A DNA stretch of 7,489 bases. It comes from an uncultured Hyphomicrobiales bacterium (GTDB taxonomy: Bacteria > Pseudomonadota > Alphaproteobacteria > Rhizobiales > Aestuariivirgaceae). Numbering within the stretch: the stretch's first letter is position 1; every line of letters starts with the position of its first letter. The notes beneath the pieces were generated by a model, which saw nothing but the letters and a program-made list of their open reading frames with translations, was not told where the DNA came from and made no database searches. Shown here in pieces: positions 1-6,496 of the stretch. The translations under genes were made by a program, and so were the position numbers. The stretch covers positions 1-7,489 of the forward strand of contig CAIYXE010000487.1 of assembly GCA_903930095.1 (NCBI GenBank), written 5' to 3'.

Positions 1-1
1 C

Positions 2-289
2 GCCGAGGCCATCGCCCAGGACGACGCCTTCCACCACGCCATCACCGACATCAGCAACCTGCCCCGCCTGTGGGGACCGATCGAGATTTCCAAGGCCCAG
101 CTCGACCGCTGTCGCCACATGATGGTGCCACGCGCGGGGCAAGCGGAGGCAACGCTCGAACAGCACCGCGAAATCATCCGCGCATTGAACAGCCGCGACC
201 CCGCCAAGGCCGCCGCCGCCATGAAGGCGCATCTCGATGCGGCCTATCGCAGCACGGTCGCGGTGCTGGACGGTCCGGGGCTGGGGTAG
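2..289 (+). CDS. GntR-family transcriptional regulator, C-terminal FCD ligand-binding domain (5' end outside window)
   Basis: Only the last 95 residues are present, read in frame from base 2 to the TAG at 287-289; the winged-helix DNA-binding part must lie to the left. The visible part matches the end of an FCD effector domain. A D-x3-H motif (D7, H11 in DDAFHHAI) comes first, then EQHREIIRALNSRD (H55), then MKAHLDAAYR (H77). In the family an Asp and three His in these places bind a metal that helps hold a carboxylate ligand, and ligand binding changes DNA affinity. The gene converges on the minus-strand amidase/flavoenzyme operon that ends at 340, so it is a reasonable candidate regulator of that operon, but this is inferred from proximity only. 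The family is well supported; the ligand is unknown. Confidence 0.85.
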   Translation, partial: AEAIAQDDAFHHAITDISNLPRLWGPIEISKAQLDRCRHMMVPRAGQAEATLEQHREIIRALNSRDPAKAAAAMKAHLDAAYRSTVAVLDGPGLG

Positions 290-297
290 TTTCCTTC

Positions 298-330
298 TTT
301 TCTCCCGCCAGCGAAGCCAATGGGAGAAGG
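298..330. terminator. Hairpin between convergent genes, possible weak bidirectional terminator
   Basis: The 50-bp gap between the gntR stop (289) and the amidase stop (340) contains TTCTCCC (300-306) and its perfect complement GGGAGAA (322-328), extendable by two G-T pairs, around a 15-base loop. There is no clean U-tract on either side, so it is not a canonical intrinsic terminator. It resembles a degraded form of CTTCTCCCGC/GCGGGAGAAG palindromes often seen between genes in Hyphomicrobiales; that resemblance is from memory. Its position between two gene ends is the main support. Confidence 0.35.
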
Positions 331-339
331 CAGGGGATA

Positions 340-1227
340 CTACATCACACCGCTCCGCGTCTTTCCATCAAGCGTCAGCAGCGCGCCGTAAAGCTCCGGC
401 CGCCGGTCACGGAACACGCCCCAGGAGCGGCGAAGATCACGGATGTCATCGAGGTCGAAGCCAGCCATGCGCACGCCCTCTTCCGCGCGGTCCATCTCGG
501 CAAGCTTCTCGCCCTGATGGTCGGCGATGAAGGAGCGGCCATAGAAGATGTCGGACCGCCCGCCGGGCGCCGTTTCGCGGCCCACGCGGTTCGATGCCAG
601 CACGGGCATGATATTGGCCGCTGCGTGGCCGCGCATCACGTTCTGCCAGTGGGTGGAGGAATCATAGTCCGGGTTCGGCGGCTCGGAGCCGATGGCGGTG
701 GGATAGAGCAGGATTTCCGCCCCCATCAGCGCCATGGCGCGCGCCGCTTCGGGGAACCACTGGTCCCAGCAGATGCCGAGCCCGATCTTCCCCACAGCCG
801 TGTCCCACACCTTGAAGCCCGTATCGCCGGGCGAGAAATAGAACTTCTCCTGGTAGCCCCGGCCATCCGGAATATGGCTCTTGCGATAGATGCCGAGTTG
901 GCGGCCATCGGCATCGACGATCACGGTGGTGTTGTAATGCGCATTGCCCGCGAGCTCGAAGACACTCACCGGCAGCACCACGCCCAGCTCCTTCGCGAGG
1001 GCCGCGAAGCGCCTGACCGTCGGGTGGCGGTCGATCTCCTCGGCACGCTTCAGGAAGTGTGCATGCTGCTCGATGCAGAAATAGTCGCCGTCGAACAGCT
1101 CCTGCAGCAGCACGAGTTGCGCGCCCTTGGCGGCAGCCTCACGCACCAGCCGCTCGGCCTTGTCGCAGTTCCTCGCCCAGTCGTTTTCGGAGGCCATCTG
1201 GGTGATGGCGGCATTGAGAATGGCCAT
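340..1227 (-). CDS. aguB: N-carbamoylputrescine amidase-like carbon-nitrogen hydrolase (nitrilase superfamily)
   Basis: This 295-residue protein has the usual length for AguB and spans one carbon-nitrogen hydrolase domain. The Glu-Lys-Cys catalytic triad is intact: E43 in LLQELFDGDYF, K116 in YRKSHIPDG, and C153 in GICWDQWFPEAARAM. Segments such as GYQEKFYFSPGDTGFKVWDT and YPTAIGSEP are characteristic of AguB rather than of generic amidases. AguB cleaves N-carbamoylputrescine to putrescine, CO2 and ammonia in the cytoplasm, following agmatine deiminase. No agmatine deiminase (aguA) is visible here, so the natural substrate could be another N-carbamoyl amine. The ATG at 1227 is preceded by GAAGGAC, which lies inside the end of the upstream gene. 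The 5-bp gap to that gene indicates co-transcription and probable translational coupling with the TMADH-type flavoenzyme. Family assignment is firm, exact substrate less so. Confidence 0.88.
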   Translation of the reverse strand: MAILNAAITQMASENDWARNCDKAERLVREAAAKGAQLVLLQELFDGDYFCIEQHAHFLKRAEEIDRHPTVRRFAALAKELGVVLPVSVFELAGNAHYNTTVIVDADGRQLGIYRKSHIPDGRGYQEKFYFSPGDTGFKVWDTAVGKIGLGICWDQWFPEAARAMALMGAEILLYPTAIGSEPPNPDYDSSTHWQNVMRGHAAANIMPVLASNRVGRETAPGGRSDIFYGRSFIADHQGEKLAEMDRAEEGVRMAGFDLDDIRDLRRSWGVFRDRRPELYGALLTLDGKTRSGVM

Positions 1228-1232
1228 GATGT

Positions 1233-3335
1233 TCAGTCCTTCAACCGCGCAACTTCGCGCCGGAACGGGAGTTGGTCGCCCAGCGGTTCGGCGTCAAGCT
1301 CTTCCGCAAAGCGGTGGCCGGCATAGGTTGCCCAGGCAATGGCGGCGGGCGCATTGGCGTCGCCGATCACCTTCACGGATTGAATGCCATGATCCACCCA
1401 TTCCGCCTCGCGCGCCTTGAGCGCAAGGTACAGCTGATCCTCAGGCAAGCGCGCCGTCACCATCACCACGGCATCGCAGGCAATGCGCTCAGCACGGCCT
1501 GTATAGGTGCAGTGCGCGCCAACGCTGCCTTCAGCAACGGATGCAAGACCGCGCGTCACCCGCACATCAACGCCAAGGTCGAGCAGCCGCGCCTGGATCG
1601 TGCCCTGCTCCAGCGTATTGAAGCTCCACTCCGCCACGCGGGAGGATGGCGTGAGGAAACTGACGGTGCAGCCCTTCTGCACGAGAAGCTCCGCCAGAAC
1701 GCTTCCCATGTAGTAATGATCATCATCATAGATCACCACATGGCCGGACGGCAGCCGGCCGGCCATCAGGTCATCCGGCGTGAAGACCGGCATGGCGGGA
1801 TCGAGCGGGATGGGCAGCAGATTGTAGCGCGCGACCCCGTCCCGCCGCCAGGTGGCCCCTGTGGCCACAGCCACATGCGTGAAACCGAAGCCCAGTATGT
1901 CATCCGCTGTGAGCGGCGAGTCCCTGTAGACATTCACATTGCCCATTCTGGATATCTGGCCCTGGCGATAGTCGCGCACGCGGGCCCAGGCATTGAGGCC
2001 GGGCAGCCGGCTCTCCCGCGTGACGCGGCCGCCAAGACCGGACGATGCCTCGGCAAGGGCCACCTCATAGCCACGCAGGCCCGCCTTGTGGGCGGCGGAG
2101 AGCCCGGCGGGACCCGCACCCACCACCAGCACCTTGGCGTCCGACTGCTTCGGCCGGATGCGCTCCGGGTGCCAGCCCTTGCGCCACTCCTCCATGAAGG
2201 AGGAGTTCTGCGTGCAGCGGGAGAGCGACATGGTCATGTCACCCGTGACGCAGATGTTGCAGCCGATGCATTCGCGGATGTCCTCGATGCGGCCCTCGTC
2301 GATCTTCATCGGCAGGAACGGGTCGGCAATCGAGGGCCGCGCGGCGCCGATGAAATCCATCAACCCCTGTTTCACCTGGCGCACCATCATGTCTGCCGAC
2401 GTGAAACGGCCCACACCGACGACGGGCCGCGGGGTCAGCTGCTTGAGGCCGCGGATCAGATCTTCCTGCGCGCCCTCAGGCTTGAAGCGGGAGGTGCCGG
2501 AGCATGCCTCCCAGGTGCCATGGGCAAAGTCCCACAGGTCAGGCAGTTCGGCATGCATCGCCACCATGTCGCGCAGCTGCGCATTGGAAAAGCCCGCCTC
2601 GCCCGCCATCTCGTCGAGGGAAAGGCGCACCGCGATGGCGCAGCTGTCGCCCACCTCGTCGCGCGCATCCGAGATCAGCTCTTTCAGCAGCCGGGCGCGG
2701 TTTTCGAGCGAGCCGCCATACTCATCGCTGCGCTGGTTGGTGCGCGGCGACAGGAAGTGCTGGATCACCCCGAAACCATGCGCGCCATAAAGGCAGAGGA
2801 TGTCATATCCTGCCCGCTTCGCCCGGCGGTAGGCCAGCCTGTGCCAGTGGCGCAGGTTGCGGATATCCTGCTTGTCCATAGCGCGCGCCTGCACGGGGTC
2901 GCTGGTGAAGGTGAGAATGGGCGTATGCGAGGGCGCCATCGGCACCTCGCGCGTATAGAGGTTGGGGCCGTTGGCGCCGCTATAGGCAAGCTCGATACCC
3001 GCCAGCGCACCGTTGGAATGGATGGCATCGGCCATCTTGACGAGGCCCGGCATATCGTCCTCGTCCCAGATGCGGAGTTCGATGAAGGGGGTGATCTCGG
3101 AAGAATGATGGATCTCCACCTGCTCGGTGAAGATCACGCCCCAGCCGCCCTCGGACTTCACCCGGCGCATCTCGGCGGCAGCAGACGGGTCGCGGTAGCC
3201 GCCACCATTGCAATGCGGCACCTGGTAGAAGCGGTTCTTGGCGGTGACGGGCCCGATCCTCACCGGCTCGAACAGGATGTCGTAGCGCGGGTCACGCAAG
3301 CGCGCGCCGCCGGCGGGTGCTGAGCCAGAATCCAT
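1233..3335 (-). CDS. Trimethylamine/dimethylamine/histamine dehydrogenase-type flavo-iron-sulfur oxidoreductase
   Basis: This 700-residue protein is colinear with trimethylamine dehydrogenase (TMADH). It has an FMN-binding TIM barrel (about residues 15-395), a 4Fe-4S cluster motif, and a C-terminal ADP/NAD(P)-like Rossmann region starting VLVVGAGPAG (402-411). C42 in FYQVPHCNGGG aligns with the TMADH cysteine that binds FMN covalently (6-S-cysteinyl-FMN). Cluster ligands C356, C359, C362 and C374 are present. The Tyr and His of YGAH (Y183, H186) match TMADH catalytic Tyr169 and His172. Relatives oxidise methylated amines or histamine to an imine or aldehyde plus amine and pass electrons to ETF. 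Two positions of the TMADH aromatic substrate cage differ: Tyr60 corresponds to Q72 (Gln also occurs in dimethylamine dehydrogenase) and Trp355 corresponds to D366. The substrate is therefore probably not trimethylamine. It is the first gene of a tight operon with the downstream amidase. The start at 3335 is fixed by a near-perfect Shine-Dalgarno. These alignments come from recalled family sequences. Confidence 0.88.
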   Translation of the reverse strand: MDSGSAPAGGARLRDPRYDILFEPVRIGPVTAKNRFYQVPHCNGGGYRDPSAAAEMRRVKSEGGWGVIFTEQVEIHHSSEITPFIELRIWDEDDMPGLVKMADAIHSNGALAGIELAYSGANGPNLYTREVPMAPSHTPILTFTSDPVQARAMDKQDIRNLRHWHRLAYRRAKRAGYDILCLYGAHGFGVIQHFLSPRTNQRSDEYGGSLENRARLLKELISDARDEVGDSCAIAVRLSLDEMAGEAGFSNAQLRDMVAMHAELPDLWDFAHGTWEACSGTSRFKPEGAQEDLIRGLKQLTPRPVVGVGRFTSADMMVRQVKQGLMDFIGAARPSIADPFLPMKIDEGRIEDIRECIGCNICVTGDMTMSLSRCTQNSSFMEEWRKGWHPERIRPKQSDAKVLVVGAGPAGLSAAHKAGLRGYEVALAEASSGLGGRVTRESRLPGLNAWARVRDYRQGQISRMGNVNVYRDSPLTADDILGFGFTHVAVATGATWRRDGVARYNLLPIPLDPAMPVFTPDDLMAGRLPSGHVVIYDDDHYYMGSVLAELLVQKGCTVSFLTPSSRVAEWSFNTLEQGTIQARLLDLGVDVRVTRGLASVAEGSVGAHCTYTGRAERIACDAVVMVTARLPEDQLYLALKAREAEWVDHGIQSVKVIGDANAPAAIAWATYAGHRFAEELDAEPLGDQLPFRREVARLKD

Positions 3336-3340
3336 CGTCC

Positions 3341-3348
3341 ACCTCCTT
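3341..3348 (-). promoter_or_regulatory. Strong Shine-Dalgarno of the TMADH-type gene
   Basis: Read on the minus strand, AAGGAGGT sits 5 bases upstream of the ATG at 3335. It is close to a full anti-16S match and the best ribosome site in the window. It fixes the start codon and suggests efficient translation of the operon's first gene. Confidence 0.8.
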
Positions 3349-3386
3349 GATCCTCCGCGCAGTGGCGCGTGGCGTTCCGGGGAGAC

Positions 3387-3413
3387 AGATTACATTATTC
3401 GCGGAGACGGCAA
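3387..3413 (-). promoter_or_regulatory. Candidate promoter of the TMADH-type/aguB operon
   Basis: The gap between rlpA and the flavoenzyme gene contains a short AT-rich island (about 3387-3400) in otherwise very GC-rich DNA. On the minus strand it offers TTGCCG (3413-3408), a 15-base spacer and TAATCT (3392-3387). The spacer is short for a sigma-70-type promoter; shifting the upstream box by one base (CTTGCC) gives 16. It lies about 50 bases before the start codon, a plausible distance. This is a pattern match only. Confidence 0.25.
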
Positions 3414-3430
3414 GCCCTAAACCGCCTGCC
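3409..3430 (-). terminator. Weak stem-loop directly after the rlpA-like stop codon
   Basis: On the minus strand, GGCAGGC (3430-3424) can pair with GCTTGCC (3415-3409) across an 8-base loop, with one G-U pair. It starts at the base following the rlpA-like stop. No U-tract follows, so termination would be partial or the hairpin may be fortuitous. It overlaps the candidate -35 box of the next operon. Confidence 0.25.
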
Positions 3431-3787
3431 TCAATCGAGCCGGACGACCTTGACCCGGGCAACACCCGTCTGGGTGAGCCCCACAACCTTTGCAGCACCG
3501 AGGCTGAGGTCGATGACACGGCCCTTCGTGAACGGCCCGCGGTCGTTGATGCGCACGATCACGGACTTCCCGTTCTTGAGGTTGGTGACCAGCACCCGGC
3601 TGCCAAAGGGAAAGGTGCGGTGGGCGGCGGTCAGGCCATGGGGGTCAAATGCCTCACCATTGGCGGTGCGCTTGCCATGCTTGTAATAGGAGGCCATGCC
3701 GGTCTGGGCAGCGTCCGCCGCGTTTGGCCACAGGCCTGCTGACAGGCCGAGGACAGCCGCAAGGACGGCGATACGCGCAAGTTTCAT
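3431..3787 (-). CDS. rlpA: Small exported RlpA-like double-psi beta-barrel protein (septal ring lytic transglycosylase family)
   Basis: The 118-residue protein begins [20 protein letters not shown], a Sec-type signal peptide probably cleaved after an A-x-A near residues 24-27. The rest is a double-psi beta-barrel: [18 protein letters not shown], then [14 protein letters not shown] with H56, then RINDRGPF with D82, then GRVIDLS. H56 and D82 sit where Pseudomonas RlpA has its catalytic His and Asp for cleaving stem-peptide-free peptidoglycan. The protein contains no cysteine, so unlike E. coli RlpA it cannot be a lipoprotein. It also ends with the barrel and has no SPOR domain, so it should be a free periplasmic form. 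The start at 3787 is preferred over an in-frame extension to 3985 because it has an AGGGTGA ribosome site and opens the signal peptide. The 71-bp gap back to dadA (3788-3858) shows no clear promoter. It is functionally unlike its neighbours. Confidence 0.85.
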   Translation of the reverse strand: MKLARIAVLAAVLGLSAGLWPNAADAAQTGMASYYKHGKRTANGEAFDPHGLTAAHRTFPFGSRVLVTNLKNGKSVIVRINDRGPFTKGRVIDLSLGAAKVVGLTQTGVARVKVVRLD

Positions 3788-3858
3788 ACCATTGTCACCC
3801 TGCAAGTTTTCGTTGCGGCGAACCATAGGGCGATTTGGGGCGGGAATGTGACGGCGGA

Positions 3859-5106
3859 TTACGTAACGGCAGTCATGCCATCGAGCGGAATGGCCGGGCG
3901 CTGGCCGGCAATCAGGTCGGCGGTGAGCCGCGCTGCGCCGTGGCTCATGGTCCATCCCATGTGGCCCTGCCCGGTATTGAACCACAGGTTCTTCATGCGC
4001 GAAGGGCCGAGAATGGGCGTTCCCTCCGGCGTCATCGGCCTGAGCCCCGCCCAGAAACTGGCCTTGCCCCAGTCGGCACCGTCGGGAAACAGGCTCTTCA
4101 TGGTGGAGAGCATGGTCTCGAAATCCTTTGGGGAATGCGTGCGGCCATAGCCTGAAAACTCCGCCGTCGCGGTAACCCGCACGCGGTCGCCATAGGGCGC
4201 ATAGGCGACGAGCGTCTCTTCATCCACCCCGCCGATGGTTGGCGGGTTGTTGCGGCCCGCCATGGGAGCTGTCATCGCATAGCCCTTGACCGGATAGATC
4301 GGCAGGTCATGCCCGATCTGACTGGCCAAGTGCGGGGAGTAGACGCCGAGGCAGAGCACGATCACATCCGCCGCCTCGCGGCCCTTGTCGGTGCGCACCG
4401 CCGTGATTCGGTCGCCCTCCTTTTCAAAGCCGGTGATCGTGGTCTTGTATTTGAAGGTGACACCCTGCTCCTTGAGCCAGGCGCCCATATTCTGCGCGAA
4501 CAGGCGGCAATCACCGCTTTCGTCATCCGGCGCATAGAGCGCCCCGGCGAATGTCTCCTTCACGGGTGCCAGGGCGGGGTCGCGCTTGGCAACGCCGTCA
4601 CGGTCCAGCGTCTCGATGCGGCAGCCATTGTCGGTGAGGATGCGCGACTTGGCGGAGGCCGCCTTCAGCGCCGCCTCGGAGCGGTAGAGGTAGATCAGAC
4701 CGCCGGTGCGCCCATCAAACGTCACCCCCGTCCGCTTCACCGTCTCGTGGAAGACATCCAGAGAATAGGTGCAGAGCTTCACCTTGCGGGTGGTGTTGAG
4801 GGCGGCGCGCTCGGGCGTGCACTCCCCCCAGAAGCGCCACATCCATTTCCAGAAGCGCGGGTCGGTGGAGAATTTGAAGCGCAACGCCTGGTCGCCCCGC
4901 CACAGCGAACGGAGCAGGATCTTCGGGGCGGCAGGAGAAGACCATGCATAGGCGTGGCCCGGCGCGAACAGGCCGGCGTTGGAGAAGCTGGTGAAGGAGG
5001 CAGGCTCGGCCTCGCGGTCGATCACCGTCACCTCATGGCCGTCCCGGTTCAACTCATAGGCCGTGGTGATGCCGACAATGCCAGCCCCCAGCACAAGCGC
5101 CTTCAT
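3859..5106 (-). CDS. dadA: D-amino acid dehydrogenase (FAD-dependent, DAO family)
   Basis: This 415-residue protein has the standard DadA length and architecture. The N-terminal FAD-binding fold shows [15 protein letters not shown] (GxGxxG at 7-12), followed by [21 protein letters not shown], the typical DadA second motif. The C-terminal FAD/substrate region has [14 protein letters not shown] (354-367) and [10 protein letters not shown] (381-390). DadA oxidatively deaminates D-amino acids through an imino acid to a 2-oxo acid plus ammonia, and feeds electrons to the membrane quinone pool. No alanine racemase (dadX) is adjacent, so it may serve general D-amino acid use rather than the L-alanine route. 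The start at 5106 has AAAGGGG five bases upstream. The gene is divergent from the PuuB-like oxidase across 49 bp, so the two probably share control. A RidA homologue beyond that oxidase fits imine production. Confidence 0.92.
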   Translation of the reverse strand: MKALVLGAGIVGITTAYELNRDGHEVTVIDREAEPASFTSFSNAGLFAPGHAYAWSSPAAPKILLRSLWRGDQALRFKFSTDPRFWKWMWRFWGECTPERAALNTTRKVKLCTYSLDVFHETVKRTGVTFDGRTGGLIYLYRSEAALKAASAKSRILTDNGCRIETLDRDGVAKRDPALAPVKETFAGALYAPDDESGDCRLFAQNMGAWLKEQGVTFKYKTTITGFEKEGDRITAVRTDKGREAADVIVLCLGVYSPHLASQIGHDLPIYPVKGYAMTAPMAGRNNPPTIGGVDEETLVAYAPYGDRVRVTATAEFSGYGRTHSPKDFETMLSTMKSLFPDGADWGKASFWAGLRPMTPEGTPILGPSRMKNLWFNTGQGHMGWTMSHGAARLTADLIAGQRPAIPLDGMTAVT

Positions 5107-5155
5107 GTCCGCCCCTTTTGATCTTGCATGGCGGCAATGCTAGCAAGGACAGATC
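5107..5155. promoter_or_regulatory. Short divergent promoter region shared by dadA and the PuuB-like oxidase gene
   Basis: The start codons of two outward-facing genes are only 49 bp apart. The gap holds a ribosome site for each: AAAGGGG at 5118-5112 on the minus strand for dadA, and AAGGA at 5145-5149 on the plus strand for the oxidase. Any promoters must overlap or lie inside the opposite gene. An imperfect dyad, GCAT (5126-5129) and ATGC (5137-5140) flanked by TTGC/GCAA-like ends, sits in the centre and could be an operator, but it is weak. The existence of a shared control region is well supported by geometry; the operator is speculative. Confidence 0.55.
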
Positions 5156-6496
5156 ATGCCTTCCACCACACATCCGCATGCCTTCCATTTCGACCGCGCG
5201 GTTGACAGTTACTGGGAAGCCTCGGCAGACCCGCCCGGCATCGACGCCGCGCCGCTGCAGTCAGAGGAGACCTGTGACGTTGCCATCATCGGCGCGGGCT
5301 TCACCGGGCTTTCAGCAGCCCTCGAACTCGCCGGATCGGGCGCAGACGTGCGCGTGCTCGAGGCAGGGCGCGTTGGCTGGGGCGCATCGGGGCGCAACGG
5401 CGGCTTCGCCTGCATCGGCTCGCACAAGCTTTCCTATGGCCAGATGATCCGCACCTATGGTCTCGAGGCCACCCGGCATTACTATCAGACAATGCACCAG
5501 TCCGTGGCGCTGGTGCGGGAGACGCTCGACCGCTACGGGATCGATGCCTGGGCCTCGGGCGACGGCGAGGTGACCCTCGCGCATTTGCCCAGCCGGGTTG
5601 CGGAACTGCGTGACGAGCAGGCCTTCCTGCGCGAGACCTTCGGCGACCGGACCGAATTCCTGCCCAAGGAAGAACTTGCAGCCCGCGGCCTCGATGGGCC
5701 AGGTTTTCACGCGGGCCTCAAGGGCAACACGGGCTTCGGCATCCATCCGCTGAACTATGCGAGGGGCCTCGCCCGGGCGGCGGCAAAGGCGGGCGCGCGG
5801 ATACACGGCAGCTCACGGCTGCTCCGCTGGGAGGAGACGCCGCAAGGCCATGTCCTCCATACGGCGGAAGGCCGGCTCAGGGCGCGCCACGTCATCGTGG
5901 CCACCAATGGCTATACGCCGGAGGATGTATCGCCCCGTCACGGCGGTAAGCTCATGCCGGCCCTGTCCAGCATCCTCGTCACCCGCGTGCTGACGCAGGA
6001 CGAATTGCAATCCCAGGGCTGGACCTCACCGCTCATGGCCTATGATTCGCGCAAGCTGCTACACTATTTCCGGCTGCTGCCCAACGGCCGCTTCCTGTTC
6101 GGCGGGCGCGGCGGCACGGATGCATCGGACAATGGCAGCACGGCCTACCGGCCGGTTCTGGAGGGCGCGTTCCGGGAGCTTTTCCCTGCCTGGCGCGGAG
6201 CCGAGATCACCCATTACTGGCGCGGCTTCGTGTGCCTCGCCTACGACCTCGTGCCCTATGTCGGGGCGCTGGACGAGGCCAGGACTGTTTGGACGGCCAT
6301 CGCCTACCATGGCAATGGCGTCGCCATGGGCTCATGGTGCGGGCGCGCGGTGGCGCGTCTGCTGACCGGAAAGGCGGCGCACGGTGAGCTTTCGCCCGTG
6401 CTCACGCGCCGCCTCGCCCGTTTTCCCCTGCCCGCCTTCCGCCCTCTCTATCTCAAGGGCGCCTATGTCTGGTACGGCTGGCAGGACAAGAGTTAG
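5156..6496 (+). CDS. PuuB-like FAD-dependent amine oxidoreductase (gamma-glutamylputrescine oxidase type, DAO family)
   Basis: This 446-residue flavoprotein begins with a leader containing SYWEASADPP, a feature typical of gamma-glutamylputrescine oxidase (PuuB) and relatives. The FAD-binding segment follows: CDVAIIGAGFTGLSAALEL (GxGxxG at 46-51), then VLEAGRVGWGASGRNGGF (67-84). GFGIHPLNYARGLARAA (193-209), HVIVATNGYTP (245-254) and HYWRGFVCLAYDLVPYVG (353-370) complete the DAO-family layout. YHGNGVAMGSWCGRAVA (384-400) is the C-terminal FAD motif. PuuB oxidises gamma-glutamylputrescine to the aldehyde, releasing ammonia and H2O2. Other members act on glycine, sarcosine or taurine-type amines, so the substrate is not proven; no puuA, puuC or puuD is visible. 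The ATG at 5156 has AAGGA six bases upstream. It is divergent from dadA and runs stop-to-stop into ridA. General class is firm, precise reaction moderate. Confidence 0.8.
   Translation: MPSTTHPHAFHFDRAVDSYWEASADPPGIDAAPLQSEETCDVAIIGAGFTGLSAALELAGSGADVRVLEAGRVGWGASGRNGGFACIGSHKLSYGQMIRTYGLEATRHYYQTMHQSVALVRETLDRYGIDAWASGDGEVTLAHLPSRVAELRDEQAFLRETFGDRTEFLPKEELAARGLDGPGFHAGLKGNTGFGIHPLNYARGLARAAAKAGARIHGSSRLLRWEETPQGHVLHTAEGRLRARHVIVATNGYTPEDVSPRHGGKLMPALSSILVTRVLTQDELQSQGWTSPLMAYDSRKLLHYFRLLPNGRFLFGGRGGTDASDNGSTAYRPVLEGAFRELFPAWRGAEITHYWRGFVCLAYDLVPYVGALDEARTVWTAIAYHGNGVAMGSWCGRAVARLLTGKAAHGELSPVLTRRLARFPLPAFRPLYLKGAYVWYGWQDKS

Noticed and set aside
70..1326. 418-residue open frame on the plus strand across gntR, the convergent gap and aguB
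   Set aside because: It crosses the end of one real gene and runs antisense to another, shows no family motif, and its frame differs from that of the clear FCD domain.
2086..2790. 234-residue open frame on the plus strand inside the TMADH-type gene
   Set aside because: It is a shadow frame of Ser/Arg/Pro-rich composition with no domain, overlapping a gene whose protein is continuous and conserved there.
1272..3323. 683-residue open frame on the plus strand, antisense to the TMADH-type gene
   Set aside because: It lies entirely opposite a gene with clear family motifs. Its composition is rich in His, Arg, Ala and Gly with no recognisable domain, as expected for the mirror frame of GC-rich coding DNA.
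3788..3985. N-terminal extension of the RlpA-like protein to an ATG at 3985, giving 184 residues
   Set aside because: The extension overlaps the end of dadA and places about 66 Arg/Pro-rich residues before a clear signal peptide. The ATG at 3787 has its own ribosome site.
4309..5121. 270-residue open frame antisense to dadA
   Set aside because: It is a mirror frame of a strongly supported gene, without recognisable motifs or a convincing ribosome site.
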